Assembly (NCBI RefSeq): GCF_042697365.1
Contig: NZ_CP137604.1
Direction: 5' to 3' (one strand)
From: Brucella pseudintermedia
GTDB lineage: Bacteria > Pseudomonadota > Alphaproteobacteria > Rhizobiales > Rhizobiaceae
Length of the DNA stretch: 64,000 nucleotides
Part shown: one piece after another, positions 51,700-60,102 of the stretch
How positions within the stretch are numbered: position 1 is the stretch's first letter
Layout of the letters: each line of letters begins with the position of its first letter
Notes under the pieces: model-generated
Databases searched by the model: none
Told to the model about the DNA's origin: nothing
Seen by the model: the letters and a program-made list of their open reading frames with translations, nothing else
Program-made: the position numbers and the translations under genes

Positions 51700-52290
51700 G
51701 TGGCTCGGGAAATCATCTACTTTTCGCGTCACGGCGAGACGGACTGGAATGTTTCGCAGCGCATTCAGGGACAGCTCGACATCGATATCAATGCCCATGG
51801 CCGCACCCAGGCAGATCGCAATGGCGATATGCTGAAGTTCCTGATCGGCGATGGCGCGGGCTTCGACTTCGTGGCAAGCCCTTTACGCCGCACCCGCGAA
51901 ACGATGGAGCGCATCCGCCTGCGCATGGGGCTCGATCCTTATGATTACCGCACCGACCCCCAACTGATGGAAGTCAACTTCGGTGACTGGCAGGGTTTCA
52001 TGATGGAGGACATTGCAAGGGAACGCGAGGATCTCCTGGAAGCGCGCGCCCGCGACAAGTGGAATTTTGTGCCGCCCGGCACGACCGCTGAAAGCTATAT
52101 GAGCCTGTCGCGCCGTATAGGGCGCTGGGTAGAGGCTGTGGAGTGGCCAACCGTTTGCGTCACGCATGGCGGCTGCATTCGCACCCTGTTTTACCTTTAC
52201 GGCGATATGGATGGCCACGCCGCCGCTAATCTATCCATCCCGCAGGACAAGATTCTGAAATTCGACAACGGCAAGCTTGAGTGGGTTTGA
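51700..52290 (+). CDS. Histidine phosphatase-family protein
   Basis: A 196-residue phosphoglycerate-mutase-like enzyme. The phosphohistidine motif is SRHGETDWN near residue 10, followed by SPLRRTRETMERIR and the late VCVTHGGCIR histidine, all needed for phosphatase activity. GTG start with GAGG ahead. The substrate is unknown. The PhzF-like gene begins 50 bases after its stop and may be co-transcribed. Confidence 0.88.
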   Translation: MAREIIYFSRHGETDWNVSQRIQGQLDIDINAHGRTQADRNGDMLKFLIGDGAGFDFVASPLRRTRETMERIRLRMGLDPYDYRTDPQLMEVNFGDWQGFMMEDIAREREDLLEARARDKWNFVPPGTTAESYMSLSRRIGRWVEAVEWPTVCVTHGGCIRTLFYLYGDMDGHAAANLSIPQDKILKFDNGKLEWV

Positions 52291-52340
52291 GAACATCGGG
52301 CCTGACCAACAGTCTAGTTTCGGGGGAGACGCCGGTTTCG

Positions 52341-53180
52341 ATGAGCCCCACGTTCAAGTTTCAGCAGGTCGATGTCTTCGCTTCCCGTCCGTTGGGCGGC
52401 AATCCGCTGGCAGTCGTTGTCGATGCAGACAGCTTGGACGACGCCCGAATGGCTGCGTTTGCAAACTGGACCAATCTGAGCGAAACCACTTTTCTGCTAA
52501 AACCGACAAAAATCGGGGCGGACTATCGCGTCCGGATTTTCACCCCGTCGCGTGAATTACCTTTTGCTGGACACCCGACTTTGGGGAGCTGTCATGTCTG
52601 GCTGGCTTCGAATGGAAGAGCCGGTGACGGGGAGGTCGTGCAGGAATGCGAGGCCGGGTTGATCCCCATACGCAGGGACGGCGACATGCTTTCCTTTGCC
52701 GCGCCCGAACTGATCAGAAGCGATACCCTTGAACCGCAATTGCTGCAACGCATCGCAGGAGCGTTGCATATCAGCATGGATGCTATTGTTGATGCGCGCT
52801 GGGTCGATAATGGTCCGGGCTGGCTCGCCGTCCTTCTGAAAAGCAGGGAGGACGTGCTGGCTCTGCGTCCGGATTTCGCTGCGATCTCTGGCCTCCGCGT
52901 GGGTGTCGTCGCGCCATGGAAACGCGCCGACGACGGTGACGCTGCCGATTTTGAAGTCCGGGCTTTTACAGCGGCTGGCTTTGAAGATCCGGTTACAGGA
53001 AGTCTAAACGCGGGCATAGCCCAATGGTTGATCGGCAGCGGCATAGCGCGCGCATCTTATATCGCCAGCCAGGGCACTGTTCTTGGGCGGGCAGGGCGCA
53101 TCCACGTTCGGCGCGAAGCCGACGGAATCTGGATCGGCGGCAATGTCGTTACCTGTGTGGATGGCCACGTAACCCTTTAA
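52341..53180 (+). CDS. PhzF-family epimerase/isomerase-like protein
   Basis: About 279 residues with the PhzF signatures: FQQVDVFASRPLGGNPLAVV at the N-terminus, the catalytic-Glu region NLSETTFLL, IFTPSRELPFAGHPTLGS, and the C-terminal GFEDPVTGSLNAGIAQWL. Members act as isomerases on dihydro-anthranilate or similar compounds; no phenazine genes are near, so the substrate is unknown. ATG 52341 preferred over the longer frame from 52281 that overlaps the phosphatase. Confidence 0.88.
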   Translation: MSPTFKFQQVDVFASRPLGGNPLAVVVDADSLDDARMAAFANWTNLSETTFLLKPTKIGADYRVRIFTPSRELPFAGHPTLGSCHVWLASNGRAGDGEVVQECEAGLIPIRRDGDMLSFAAPELIRSDTLEPQLLQRIAGALHISMDAIVDARWVDNGPGWLAVLLKSREDVLALRPDFAAISGLRVGVVAPWKRADDGDAADFEVRAFTAAGFEDPVTGSLNAGIAQWLIGSGIARASYIASQGTVLGRAGRIHVRREADGIWIGGNVVTCVDGHVTL

Positions 53181-53206
53181 TCGACCGTGCCTGAGGGCGC
53201 TGCCGC

Positions 53207-53458
53207 TTACGGCGCTTCCTGAATATCGGTGATGAAGCGGGTGCTGTCGACCACATCATAGATGATGAGAACCTTCATGCCCTTGTTGATCGCGCTATAA
53301 TCGAACTCGCCAGGCAGCTTGTATGTCTCGCCGTCATCCAGCGTTATGGTTTCGCTGTCCTTGTTGATGCCGGTGATCTTGCCTTCGGCATCGTCCGCCA
53401 TCGCTACCGTGGAGAAAAGCGAAGCAATGATGAGGATTAATCCGACCAGATAATGCAT
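53207..53458 (-). CDS. DUF1344-family exported protein
   Basis: About 83 residues with a signal peptide (LVGLILIIASLFSTVAMA) and a small beta-barrel-like mature part (AEGKITGINKDSETITLDDGETYKLPGEFD) that is the DUF1344 pattern of Rhizobiales. Periplasmic, unknown role. ATG 53458 is used; the frame continues to 53584 without support. Confidence 0.82.
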   Translation of the reverse strand: MHYLVGLILIIASLFSTVAMADDAEGKITGINKDSETITLDDGETYKLPGEFDYSAINKGMKVLIIYDVVDSTRFITDIQEAP

Positions 53459-53738
53459 GACGTCCGTTCCTTTGGTTGTGCCTCGGATTGGGTTGTCGCC
53501 TGACCGATTCGACACGATTGTCGCTGTTGATGTTCCGGCGCCCCACGCCTTCAGTCCCACAATGTAGCGTGCGGAATGTGTCAAAAAAAATGCCGTATAT
53601 CGATCTTCAAAAGGAAATTTTACGTCACCGGGGAGCTTGATTTGACCGGCGTCGAAAAGCCCAATAAAACCGGCGCGTAAAGTAGCTGCTCTCTCCTTGG
53701 CCTGCTCCGGACAAGGACAATTTATTCAGGCGTCGCGC

Positions 53739-54833
53739 ATGTCTCACAATAGTTTCGGCCATCTGTTCCGCGTAACCACCTGGGGCGAAAGCCATGGTCT
53801 GGCGCTCGGTTGCGTTGTTGACGGCTGCCCGCCCGGCATCACCTTCACGGAAGCTGAAATTCAGGCCTATCTCGACAAGCGCAAACCCGGCCAGTCCAAA
53901 TATACCACGCAGCGCCGCGAGCCCGATCAGGTGCGCGTGCTTTCCGGCGTTCTTCTGGGCGATGACGGCGTGACCATGACGACGACCGGCACGCCGATCT
54001 CGATGATGATCGAGAACACCGACCAGCGCTCGAAGGATTATGGCGAGATTGCCCGCCAGTACCGTCCCGGCCACGCCGATTACACCTATGACGTCAAATA
54101 TGGCATCCGCGACTATCGTGGCGGCGGCCGTTCTTCCGCCCGCGAGACCGCGGCACGTGTGGCCGCCGGTGCAATCGCGCGCAAGATCGTGCCGGGGCTG
54201 GAAGTCAAGGGCGCGCTGGTTGCCATGGGCGTGCACGGCATCGACCGCCGCCGCTGGAACTGGTCCGAAGTGGATAACAATCCGTTCTTCTCGCCGGATG
54301 CGGGTTCGGTCGAACTGTTCGCGGACTATCTCGACGGCATTCGCAAAAGCGGATCGTCGGTTGGCGCGGTCATCGAGATCGTCGCTGAAGGCGTGCCAGC
54401 CGGCATTGGCGCGCCGATCTATGGCAAGCTGGATCAGGACATCGCCAGCCTGCTGATGTCGATCAACGCCGTGAAGGGCGTGGAAATCGGCAATGGTTTC
54501 GAGGCGGCGCGTCTCACGGGCGAGGAAAACGCCGACGAAATGCGCATCGGCAATGACGGCAAGCCGCTGTTCCTGTCAAATCATGCGGGCGGCATTCTGG
54601 GTGGCATCGCAACCGGCGCGCCGGTCGTGGCGCGCTTTGCCGTCAAGCCGACCTCATCGATCCTGACACCGCGCCGCTCTGTCGATAAGGACGGCAAGGA
54701 GGTGGATGTGATGACCAAGGGGCGTCATGATCCATGCGTGGGCATTCGCGCCGTGCCGATCGGCGAGGCGATGGTGGCTTGCGCTATTGCCGATCATTAT
54801 CTGCGTCATCGCGGCCAGACTGGCCGCGTCTGA
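53739..54833 (+). CDS. aroC: Chorismate synthase
   Basis: A 364-residue FMN-dependent enzyme for the last common step of aromatic synthesis. Signatures GHLFRVTTWGESHGLALGCVVDG, the RPGHADYTYDVKYGIRDYRGGGRSSARET core and the DPCVGIRAVPIGEAM end are complete. ATG 53739 (MSHNSFGH) chosen over the longer frame. Its 3' end carries the first of two GGCCAG palindromes. ribB follows 74 bases later. Confidence 0.97.
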   Translation: MSHNSFGHLFRVTTWGESHGLALGCVVDGCPPGITFTEAEIQAYLDKRKPGQSKYTTQRREPDQVRVLSGVLLGDDGVTMTTTGTPISMMIENTDQRSKDYGEIARQYRPGHADYTYDVKYGIRDYRGGGRSSARETAARVAAGAIARKIVPGLEVKGALVAMGVHGIDRRRWNWSEVDNNPFFSPDAGSVELFADYLDGIRKSGSSVGAVIEIVAEGVPAGIGAPIYGKLDQDIASLLMSINAVKGVEIGNGFEAARLTGEENADEMRIGNDGKPLFLSNHAGGILGGIATGAPVVARFAVKPTSSILTPRRSVDKDGKEVDVMTKGRHDPCVGIRAVPIGEAMVACAIADHYLRHRGQTGRV

Positions 54834-54855
54834 TTCATTTGGGGCCAGACTGGCC
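54813..54855. repeat. Pair of identical 13-bp palindromes
   Basis: GGCCAGACTGGCC occurs at 54813-54825 (inside the aroC 3' end) and again at 54843-54855 (just past its stop), 30 bases apart. A weaker GGGCCAGTC lies at about 54875. Each is a dyad around a central A. Confidence 0.75.
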
Positions 54856-54907
54856 ATAATCTAACCGGCGATTGGGCCAGTCGGTTGTCTGACATACAGA
54901 GGTCGAA

Positions 54908-56023
54908 ATGAGCTATAATCAGAAACAGGTCGTTGATGCGCTTCGTGCTTTTGAACGCGGCGAGATCGTTGTGGTCATGGATGATGACGGGCGCGAAAAC
55001 GAAGGCGACCTGATTGTCGCCGCCGTGCATTGCACACCCGAAAAGATGGCCTTCATCGTTCGTCACACGTCCGGTATCGTCTGCACCCCGATGACCCGCG
55101 AGGAAGCCAAGCGCCTCAATCTCGCGCCCATGGTTGCTGAAAACGAATCTGCCCATACGACGGCCTTTACGGTGACGGTCGACTACCGCCACGGCACGAC
55201 GACCGGTATTTCGGCGGAAGACCGCACGCTCACCGTTCGCAATCTGGCGAACCCGAACGCCGGCGCTTCGGATTTCGTGCGTCCCGGCCATATTTTCCCG
55301 CTGGTTGCCCGCGAAGGCGGCGTTCTGATGCGGTCCGGCCATACGGAAGCCGCTGTCGATCTTTGCAAGCTCGCAAACCTGCCGCCCATCGGCGTGATCT
55401 GCGAACTGGTCAACGATGACGGTTCCGTCATGCGCGGCCCCGACGTAAAGGCTTTTGCCGAAAAACACGCGCTGCATCGGGTCACGGTTGCCGATCTCAT
55501 CGCCTATCGCCAGCGCAAGGAAACGCTGGTCAAGCGCGTTGGCGATGCGCCGGTCAAGACCTGCGCAGGCGCGGCCCACGCCTACACCTACGAACTGCCA
55601 TGGGAACCCATGCAGCACGTGGCTGTGGTCTTCGGCGACATTCGTGACGGCGAGGAAGTGCCGGTCCGCCTGCACCGCGAAGACGTGCTGAACGATGTGT
55701 TCGGCAAGGGCGGCAGCAATCTTGATGCCATCATGGAAAAGATGGGCAAGGAAGGTCGCGGCGTACTGGTCTATCTGCGCGAAGGCTCTGTCGGCGTACG
55801 TTCCGATCACCACGACACCCGCACCCGCGATGCGATCCAGAGCGACCATGAAAGCCATGCCGAAGCGGTCGCCCGCGAGGAAGAGTGGCGTCAGATCGGT
55901 CTTGGCGCGCAGATATTGAAGGATCTCGGCATTACGTCGATTGTGCTCCTGGCATCGCGTGAGCGTCACTATGTCGGCCTTGAAGGCTTCGGCATCGACA
56001 TCGCCCGAACCGAAATCATCTGA
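54908..56023 (+). CDS. ribB: 3,4-dihydroxy-2-butanone-4-phosphate synthase with degenerate GTP cyclohydrolase II domain
   Basis: A 371-residue RibBA-like protein. The N-terminal half (about 1-205) is a full DHBP synthase: VVMDDDGRENEGDLIVAA and HTTAFTVTVDYRHGTTTGISAEDRT. The C-terminal half keeps the GTP cyclohydrolase II order (EDVLNDVFGKGG, GRGVLVYLREGSVGV, GAQILKDLGITSIVLLASR) but lacks the zinc cysteines that should form CxxG...CDC. Only the riboflavin xylulose-branch activity is expected. GAGG precedes the ATG. Confidence 0.9.
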   Translation: MSYNQKQVVDALRAFERGEIVVVMDDDGRENEGDLIVAAVHCTPEKMAFIVRHTSGIVCTPMTREEAKRLNLAPMVAENESAHTTAFTVTVDYRHGTTTGISAEDRTLTVRNLANPNAGASDFVRPGHIFPLVAREGGVLMRSGHTEAAVDLCKLANLPPIGVICELVNDDGSVMRGPDVKAFAEKHALHRVTVADLIAYRQRKETLVKRVGDAPVKTCAGAAHAYTYELPWEPMQHVAVVFGDIRDGEEVPVRLHREDVLNDVFGKGGSNLDAIMEKMGKEGRGVLVYLREGSVGVRSDHHDTRTRDAIQSDHESHAEAVAREEEWRQIGLGAQILKDLGITSIVLLASRERHYVGLEGFGIDIARTEII

Positions 56024-56089
56024 CCTCATTTCAGCGAGGTGACACATGGCCGTCATGGTCATGTGCCGGTGAGATGCTATAGTGAAACT

Positions 56090-57040
56090 ATGACGACACG
56101 GCTTTACTGGCATCCGATCTATCTTGAACATTTGACCCCGCCCGGCCATCCAGAGCGTCCGGATCGTATCCGGGCGCTGATGAGTGAACTGGAGGGGCCG
56201 GATTTCTACCGGCTCGACCGGGTGGAGGCGCCGCGTGCCGACGAAGCGGCTGTGCTCCTTGCGCATCCTGAAAAACATCTGGAAGCGATACGCGCCGGAA
56301 TACCCGAGCCTGCTCCGGACGAGGAAGCGCCTGCGCCCGTGGTGCGGCTCGACGGCGACACCTATGTCAGCCCGAAAAGTCTGGAGGCCGCGCTGACGGC
56401 AATCGGCGCGGCCACGGCTGCGGTCGATGATGTATTTTCGGATGCTGCAAATAATGTGTTCGTTGCGGCTCGCCCGCCGGGACATCATGCCGAACGTTCC
56501 ACAGCGATGGGTTTTTGCCTTTTCAACAATGTTGCGATTGCTGCCCGCCATGCGCAGCGCCGCTACGGTGCCGAGCGCGTCGCAATCGTCGATTGGGACG
56601 TGCATCACGGAAACGGAACGCAGGATATTTTCAAGGACGATCCAGGCGTCCTGTTCTGTTCGACGCATCAGTTTCCGCTATATCCCGGCACGGGGGCGAA
56701 GGATGAAACCGGCGTTGGCAATATCGTCAATGCGCCACTTTCTCCCGATACCGGAAGCCGCGAATTTCGCGAGGCATTTAATAGTCGTGTATTGCCCGCC
56801 TTGGACAATTTCCGGCCAGATTTGATCCTTATTTCGGCTGGCTTCGATGCTCATTTTCGCGATCCGCTGGCCGAGCTAAATCTCGACGAGGCGGATTTTG
56901 ATTGGGCGACAGGCAAACTCATGGAGCGGGCAGAAAGGTTCTGCGATCACCGGCTAGTGAGTGTGCTTGAAGGTGGATATGATCTAGAGGGCTTGTCGCA
57001 GTCCGCGTCTGCGCATATTACGCGGCTGTTGAAAGGATGA
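56090..57040 (+). CDS. Histone deacetylase-family protein (acetoin-utilisation/class II type)
   Basis: About 316 residues. Zinc and active-site motifs are clear: ARPPGHHAERSTAMGFCLFNNVA, IVDWDVHHGNGTQDIF and LISAGFDAHFRDPL. Deacetylases of this kind remove acetyl groups from polyamines or proteins; the bacterial substrate is unknown. ATG 56090 (MTTRLYWHP) chosen over 56039. The xseB gene starts three bases after its stop, so they form an operon. Confidence 0.93.
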   Translation: MTTRLYWHPIYLEHLTPPGHPERPDRIRALMSELEGPDFYRLDRVEAPRADEAAVLLAHPEKHLEAIRAGIPEPAPDEEAPAPVVRLDGDTYVSPKSLEAALTAIGAATAAVDDVFSDAANNVFVAARPPGHHAERSTAMGFCLFNNVAIAARHAQRRYGAERVAIVDWDVHHGNGTQDIFKDDPGVLFCSTHQFPLYPGTGAKDETGVGNIVNAPLSPDTGSREFREAFNSRVLPALDNFRPDLILISAGFDAHFRDPLAELNLDEADFDWATGKLMERAERFCDHRLVSVLEGGYDLEGLSQSASAHITRLLKG

Positions 57041-57043
57041 ATC

Positions 57044-57298
57044 ATGGTAACCGAACCGTCCAACGCCGACATTGCGGTAATGAGCTTCGAGGATGCGCTG
57101 AAGCAGCTTGAGAAGATCGTCGACGATCTGGAGCGGGGCGACGTGCCGCTGGAGGAGTCCATTCGCATCTACGAACGCGGCGAAGCCCTCAAGAAGCATT
57201 GCGACACGCTTCTGAAATCTGCCGAGGACAAGGTGGAGAAAATCCGCATCGGCCGCGATGGCCAGCCGGTCGGCACCGAACCGCTTGACCCCGAATAA
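57044..57298 (+). CDS. xseB: Exodeoxyribonuclease VII small subunit
   Basis: An 84-residue helical protein with the family core SFEDALKQLEKIVDDLERGDVPLEESIRIYERG and EALKKHCDTLLKSAEDKVEKI. It forms a multimeric sheath on XseA, whose gene is not here. It follows the HDAC gene closely. Confidence 0.95.
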   Translation: MVTEPSNADIAVMSFEDALKQLEKIVDDLERGDVPLEESIRIYERGEALKKHCDTLLKSAEDKVEKIRIGRDGQPVGTEPLDPE

Positions 57299-57346
57299 TC
57301 CTGCCCGAATATACTGGCTGCAATAAGACTGACCGGGCCAATCCGG

Positions 57347-57865
57347 TCAGAAAAGTGTCTTGAGCTGGGCGACATAGGGCGCCAGAGCGCCACTCAGCAG
57401 ATAGGGGCCAAGGCCCCAGGCCAGCGTCCATCCCATAGCGCCGACAATATTTGCCGCCAGAAAATGCAGCGGGTCCATTTTCATCGAGCCCGCGATGATC
57501 CCGTTCAACTGCCGCAGAAGCACGACGAAGCGAGCAGTCGCCACCACATAAATTCCCTTGCTATCGAAAAGTTTCTCGAACTGCTCCAGCCGTTCCGGTG
57601 TGAGTTTGACAAGGTGCCCGTATCTGAGGATCAATCGTCGGCCACCAAAACGACCGATCAGGTATCCCGTACAGTCGCCAAGCACGGCGCCGATAAACAC
57701 CGCAATCAGCACGGTTTCGATGTTGAGGGTGCCATGCAGGGCGAGCAGCGAGCTTGCAATGAGGGCGCTTTCACCGGGCAGGGGAGCGCCGAAGGATTCA
57801 AAATATACGATTACGAAAAGAGCAAGCGCGCCATATGCAGCAATATAAGGTTCCAGAAAGCTCAT
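57347..57865 (-). CDS. DedA-family membrane protein
   Basis: About 172 residues of the DedA/SNARE-associated family. Core motifs: FESFGAPLPGESALIASSLLA, GAVLGDCTGYLIGRFGG and ATARFVVLLRQLNGIIAGSMKM. About four or five membrane segments. Family members are linked to lipid-carrier recycling and membrane homeostasis. ATG 57865 chosen; a hairpin CTGACCGG/CCGGTCAG at 57329-57350 overlaps its stop. Confidence 0.9.
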   Translation of the reverse strand: MSFLEPYIAAYGALALFVIVYFESFGAPLPGESALIASSLLALHGTLNIETVLIAVFIGAVLGDCTGYLIGRFGGRRLILRYGHLVKLTPERLEQFEKLFDSKGIYVVATARFVVLLRQLNGIIAGSMKMDPLHFLAANIVGAMGWTLAWGLGPYLLSGALAPYVAQLKTLF

Positions 57866-57922
57866 TGATTTGTAGGTCTTTCGGCAAATGTCGATCTGAT
57901 CCCAGTCAGATCGAAACACGAT

Positions 57923-57948
57923 AAAAGGCCCCGGACGAGCCGGAGCCT
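57923..57948 (-). terminator. Terminator of the GlsB-like gene
   Basis: On the minus strand GGCTCCGG-CTCG-TCCGGGGCC followed by TTTTAT, about 20 bases past the stop at 57968. Confidence 0.82.
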
Positions 57949-57967
57949 GAAATCTGTATCTAGCACA

Positions 57968-58231
57968 TCAACCGATGGAACGCTTGCCGGTAATTGCGTG
58001 GTAGACCCACAACACGATTATCGAGCCGACTATCGCAATAACGAGGCTGATCGGATCGAATGCGCCGGTGACGCCACGTCCAAAAAGCTGAGACGAAAGC
58101 ACACCGCCGACGATGGCGCCGACAATGCCGAGAGCAATATCCAGAAACAGGCCCTGACCGCTTTTATTGACGATCTTGCTGCCGATGAAGCCGGCAATCA
58201 AGCCCAGTATTATCCAGCTCATAACAGACAT
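57968..58231 (-). CDS. GlsB/YeaQ/YmgE-family stress membrane protein
   Basis: An 87-residue protein with three hydrophobic helices and glycine-zipper spacing (GLIAGFIGSKIVNKSGQG, IALGIVGAIVGGVLSSQLFG, ISLVIAIVGSIIVLWVYH), as in YeaQ/YmgE transglycosylase-associated proteins. Found induced under acid or other stress in several bacteria. GGGAGA ahead of the ATG. Confidence 0.92.
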   Translation of the reverse strand: MSVMSWIILGLIAGFIGSKIVNKSGQGLFLDIALGIVGAIVGGVLSSQLFGRGVTGAFDPISLVIAIVGSIIVLWVYHAITGKRSIG

Positions 58232-58394
58232 CTAATATCTCCCGATGCGCAAATGCACTTTTGCATCACGCACTTAGGAGATTTTCACACTGCTACAAAA
58301 TTTGCAAGGTATAATGCTTGTCAAAATGGGAAACCCATTTACCTTTATCTTACCGAATGCACAGTTGGCATCGGATAACAGGGAGTATCGTGTG

Positions 58395-58955
58395 ATGGGA
58401 AGTTATGATGACAACTCGGGCAATTCGCCTATTCCCGGCGGAAGCCTGGCGAAGCCGGTTCTGATTGCGCTTGGCGCCCTGCTGATCGGCAAGATGCTGA
58501 AGGGCCATGGAGATGACACGGCAGCTGCCCCGGCGCAGCCAGTACCGGCGCCGGATCAGTCGCAGGCAGGCGGCGGCCTGCTCGGTGGCATCCTTGGCGG
58601 GCTTGGCGGTCTGCTCGGTGGTGCGGCTGCTGGAAATGCTTCTGCGGCTCCCTCCGCGCCGGGGCCTCTCGGCGGCGGGCTTGGCGGTCTCCTCGATCAA
58701 TTGAAACAGGCTGGCCTTGGCGACAAGGTGGATTCCTGGGTCGGTCAGGGCTCCAACCATCCCATCGAGCCGGGACAGCTCGGGGATGCGCTTGGCCAGA
58801 AAACGCTCAGTGAAATCGCGGAACATGCCGGCATCGACCAGCAGGAGCTTTTGAACCAGCTATCGCAGGTTCTGCCGGGTTTGGTGGACAAGCTGACGAC
58901 AAACGGACAGGTTCCCGACACCAGCGCGCTTTCCAAGCTGCTGCAAGGCCGCTGA
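58395..58955 (+). CDS. YidB-family (DUF937) protein
   Basis: About 186 residues. A hydrophobic segment (PVLIALGALLIGKML) is followed by Gly-rich low-complexity linkers (GGGLLGGILGGLGGLLGG) and a C-terminal YidB/DUF937 domain (LDQLKQAGLGDKVDSWVGQG, LSEIAEHAGIDQQELLNQLSQVLP). Unknown role, perhaps in envelope stress. ATG 58395 with GGGAG ahead is preferred over the frame from 58302. Confidence 0.85.
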   Translation: MGSYDDNSGNSPIPGGSLAKPVLIALGALLIGKMLKGHGDDTAAAPAQPVPAPDQSQAGGGLLGGILGGLGGLLGGAAAGNASAAPSAPGPLGGGLGGLLDQLKQAGLGDKVDSWVGQGSNHPIEPGQLGDALGQKTLSEIAEHAGIDQQELLNQLSQVLPGLVDKLTTNGQVPDTSALSKLLQGR

Positions 58956-58977
58956 CAAAATTTTGTATTGCGACTGG

Positions 58978-59008
58978 ACCGCACCGCTTGTCGGTGCGGT
59001 TTTGTTTT
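58978..59008 (+). terminator. Terminator of the YidB-like gene
   Basis: Perfect 8-bp stem ACCGCACC with GGTGCGGT around GCTTGTC, followed by TTTGTTTT. Confidence 0.9.
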
Positions 59009-59079
59009 GAACGTGCTTTCGATAAACTGCAATCAGCGCCTATATAAGCTCTACAGATTAATGGCTGGAGTCGCGTTTC

Positions 59080-60000
59080 ATGAGTTTCTTTCCGTGTCCT
59101 GATCCGGTTCTTGGTGACAAGACGTCGGTAGACAGCATCGAAACGCTGGTCATCCCGCGTACGAGCGACATTGGCGGGCTGGAAGTGCGGCGAGCTTTGC
59201 CAACGGTGCGTCGCCGTCTGGTCGGGCCGTTCATTTTCTTCGATCGCATGGGGCCGGCTGTTCTGCGCGATGGCGAGGCGCTGGATGTGCGCCCGCATCC
59301 GCATATCGGCCTTTCCACGGTCACCTATCTTTTTGACGGACATATCCGCCACAGGGACAGCCTTGGCACCGAAATGGTCATTCGTCCGGGCGACGTGAAC
59401 CTGATGACCGCCGGTCGCGGCATTGTGCACTCCGAGCGTTCGCCGGAAGAGGAACGCAATGGACCATTGCCGATTTCCGGCATTCAGACTTGGCTGGCAC
59501 TCCCCGACGCGCTGGAAGAAATCAACCCGGAGTTTTTTCACACCAATGCTCCCGATCTGCCATTGATGGAGGATCGTGATTTTTCAGGACGGCTGATCAT
59601 GGGCTCCATGCTGGGGCTCAAATCGCCGGTAATCCAGCACGCCGATACGCTTTATGCGGATATTCGAATTGAGCCGAACGGGCGTTTCCCGATCCCGCCC
59701 GCGGCCGAGGAGCGCGCTATCTATACGTTGCAGGGCAATGTCGGCATTGGGGGAGAAGTGTTCCCGCCGGATCGCTTGCTGGCCTTTCGTCCCGGCGACG
59801 ATATCGTGGTGCAGGCCGGACCGGAGGGAGCGCATATCATGCTTTTTGGCGGTGCTGCCCTTGGCTCGAAGCGCTATGTATGGTGGAACTTCGTATCCTC
59901 TTCGCGGGAGAGGATTGAACAGGCCAAGGAAGAATGGCGCACCGGACGTTTTGATATTGTGCCCGGTGACGAGGAGGATTTCATACCTTTGCCTGAATAA
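59080..60000 (+). CDS. Pirin-family cupin protein
   Basis: A 306-residue bicupin. N-terminal metal motif RPHPHIGLSTVTYLFDGHIRHRDS and RGIVHSE match pirin, where four residues bind Fe; the second, C-terminal cupin has IYTLQGNVGIGGE. Bacterial pirins can act as quercetinase or as redox-sensing partners; the role here is unknown. It lies 100 bases ahead of dxs. Confidence 0.92.
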   Translation: MSFFPCPDPVLGDKTSVDSIETLVIPRTSDIGGLEVRRALPTVRRRLVGPFIFFDRMGPAVLRDGEALDVRPHPHIGLSTVTYLFDGHIRHRDSLGTEMVIRPGDVNLMTAGRGIVHSERSPEEERNGPLPISGIQTWLALPDALEEINPEFFHTNAPDLPLMEDRDFSGRLIMGSMLGLKSPVIQHADTLYADIRIEPNGRFPIPPAAEERAIYTLQGNVGIGGEVFPPDRLLAFRPGDDIVVQAGPEGAHIMLFGGAALGSKRYVWWNFVSSSRERIEQAKEEWRTGRFDIVPGDEEDFIPLPE

Positions 60001-60102
60001 GCATTATGAACCGAACCGTAGGACACGATGTCCCGCCCTGCTTGATCCCGTTGCATTGCTGCTATACCGACAACAAGACCTAACCAGAAACAGGTTGTTT
60101 GA

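Noticed and set aside
54834..54907. FMN riboswitch ahead of ribB
   Set aside because: Only 74 bases separate aroC and ribB, too short for the FMN aptamer, and its conserved core is absent.
54806..56668. Minus-strand open frame of 620 codons antisense to ribB and the HDAC-like gene
   Set aside because: No domain or ribosome-binding site, and it covers two genes with clear catalytic motifs on the other strand.
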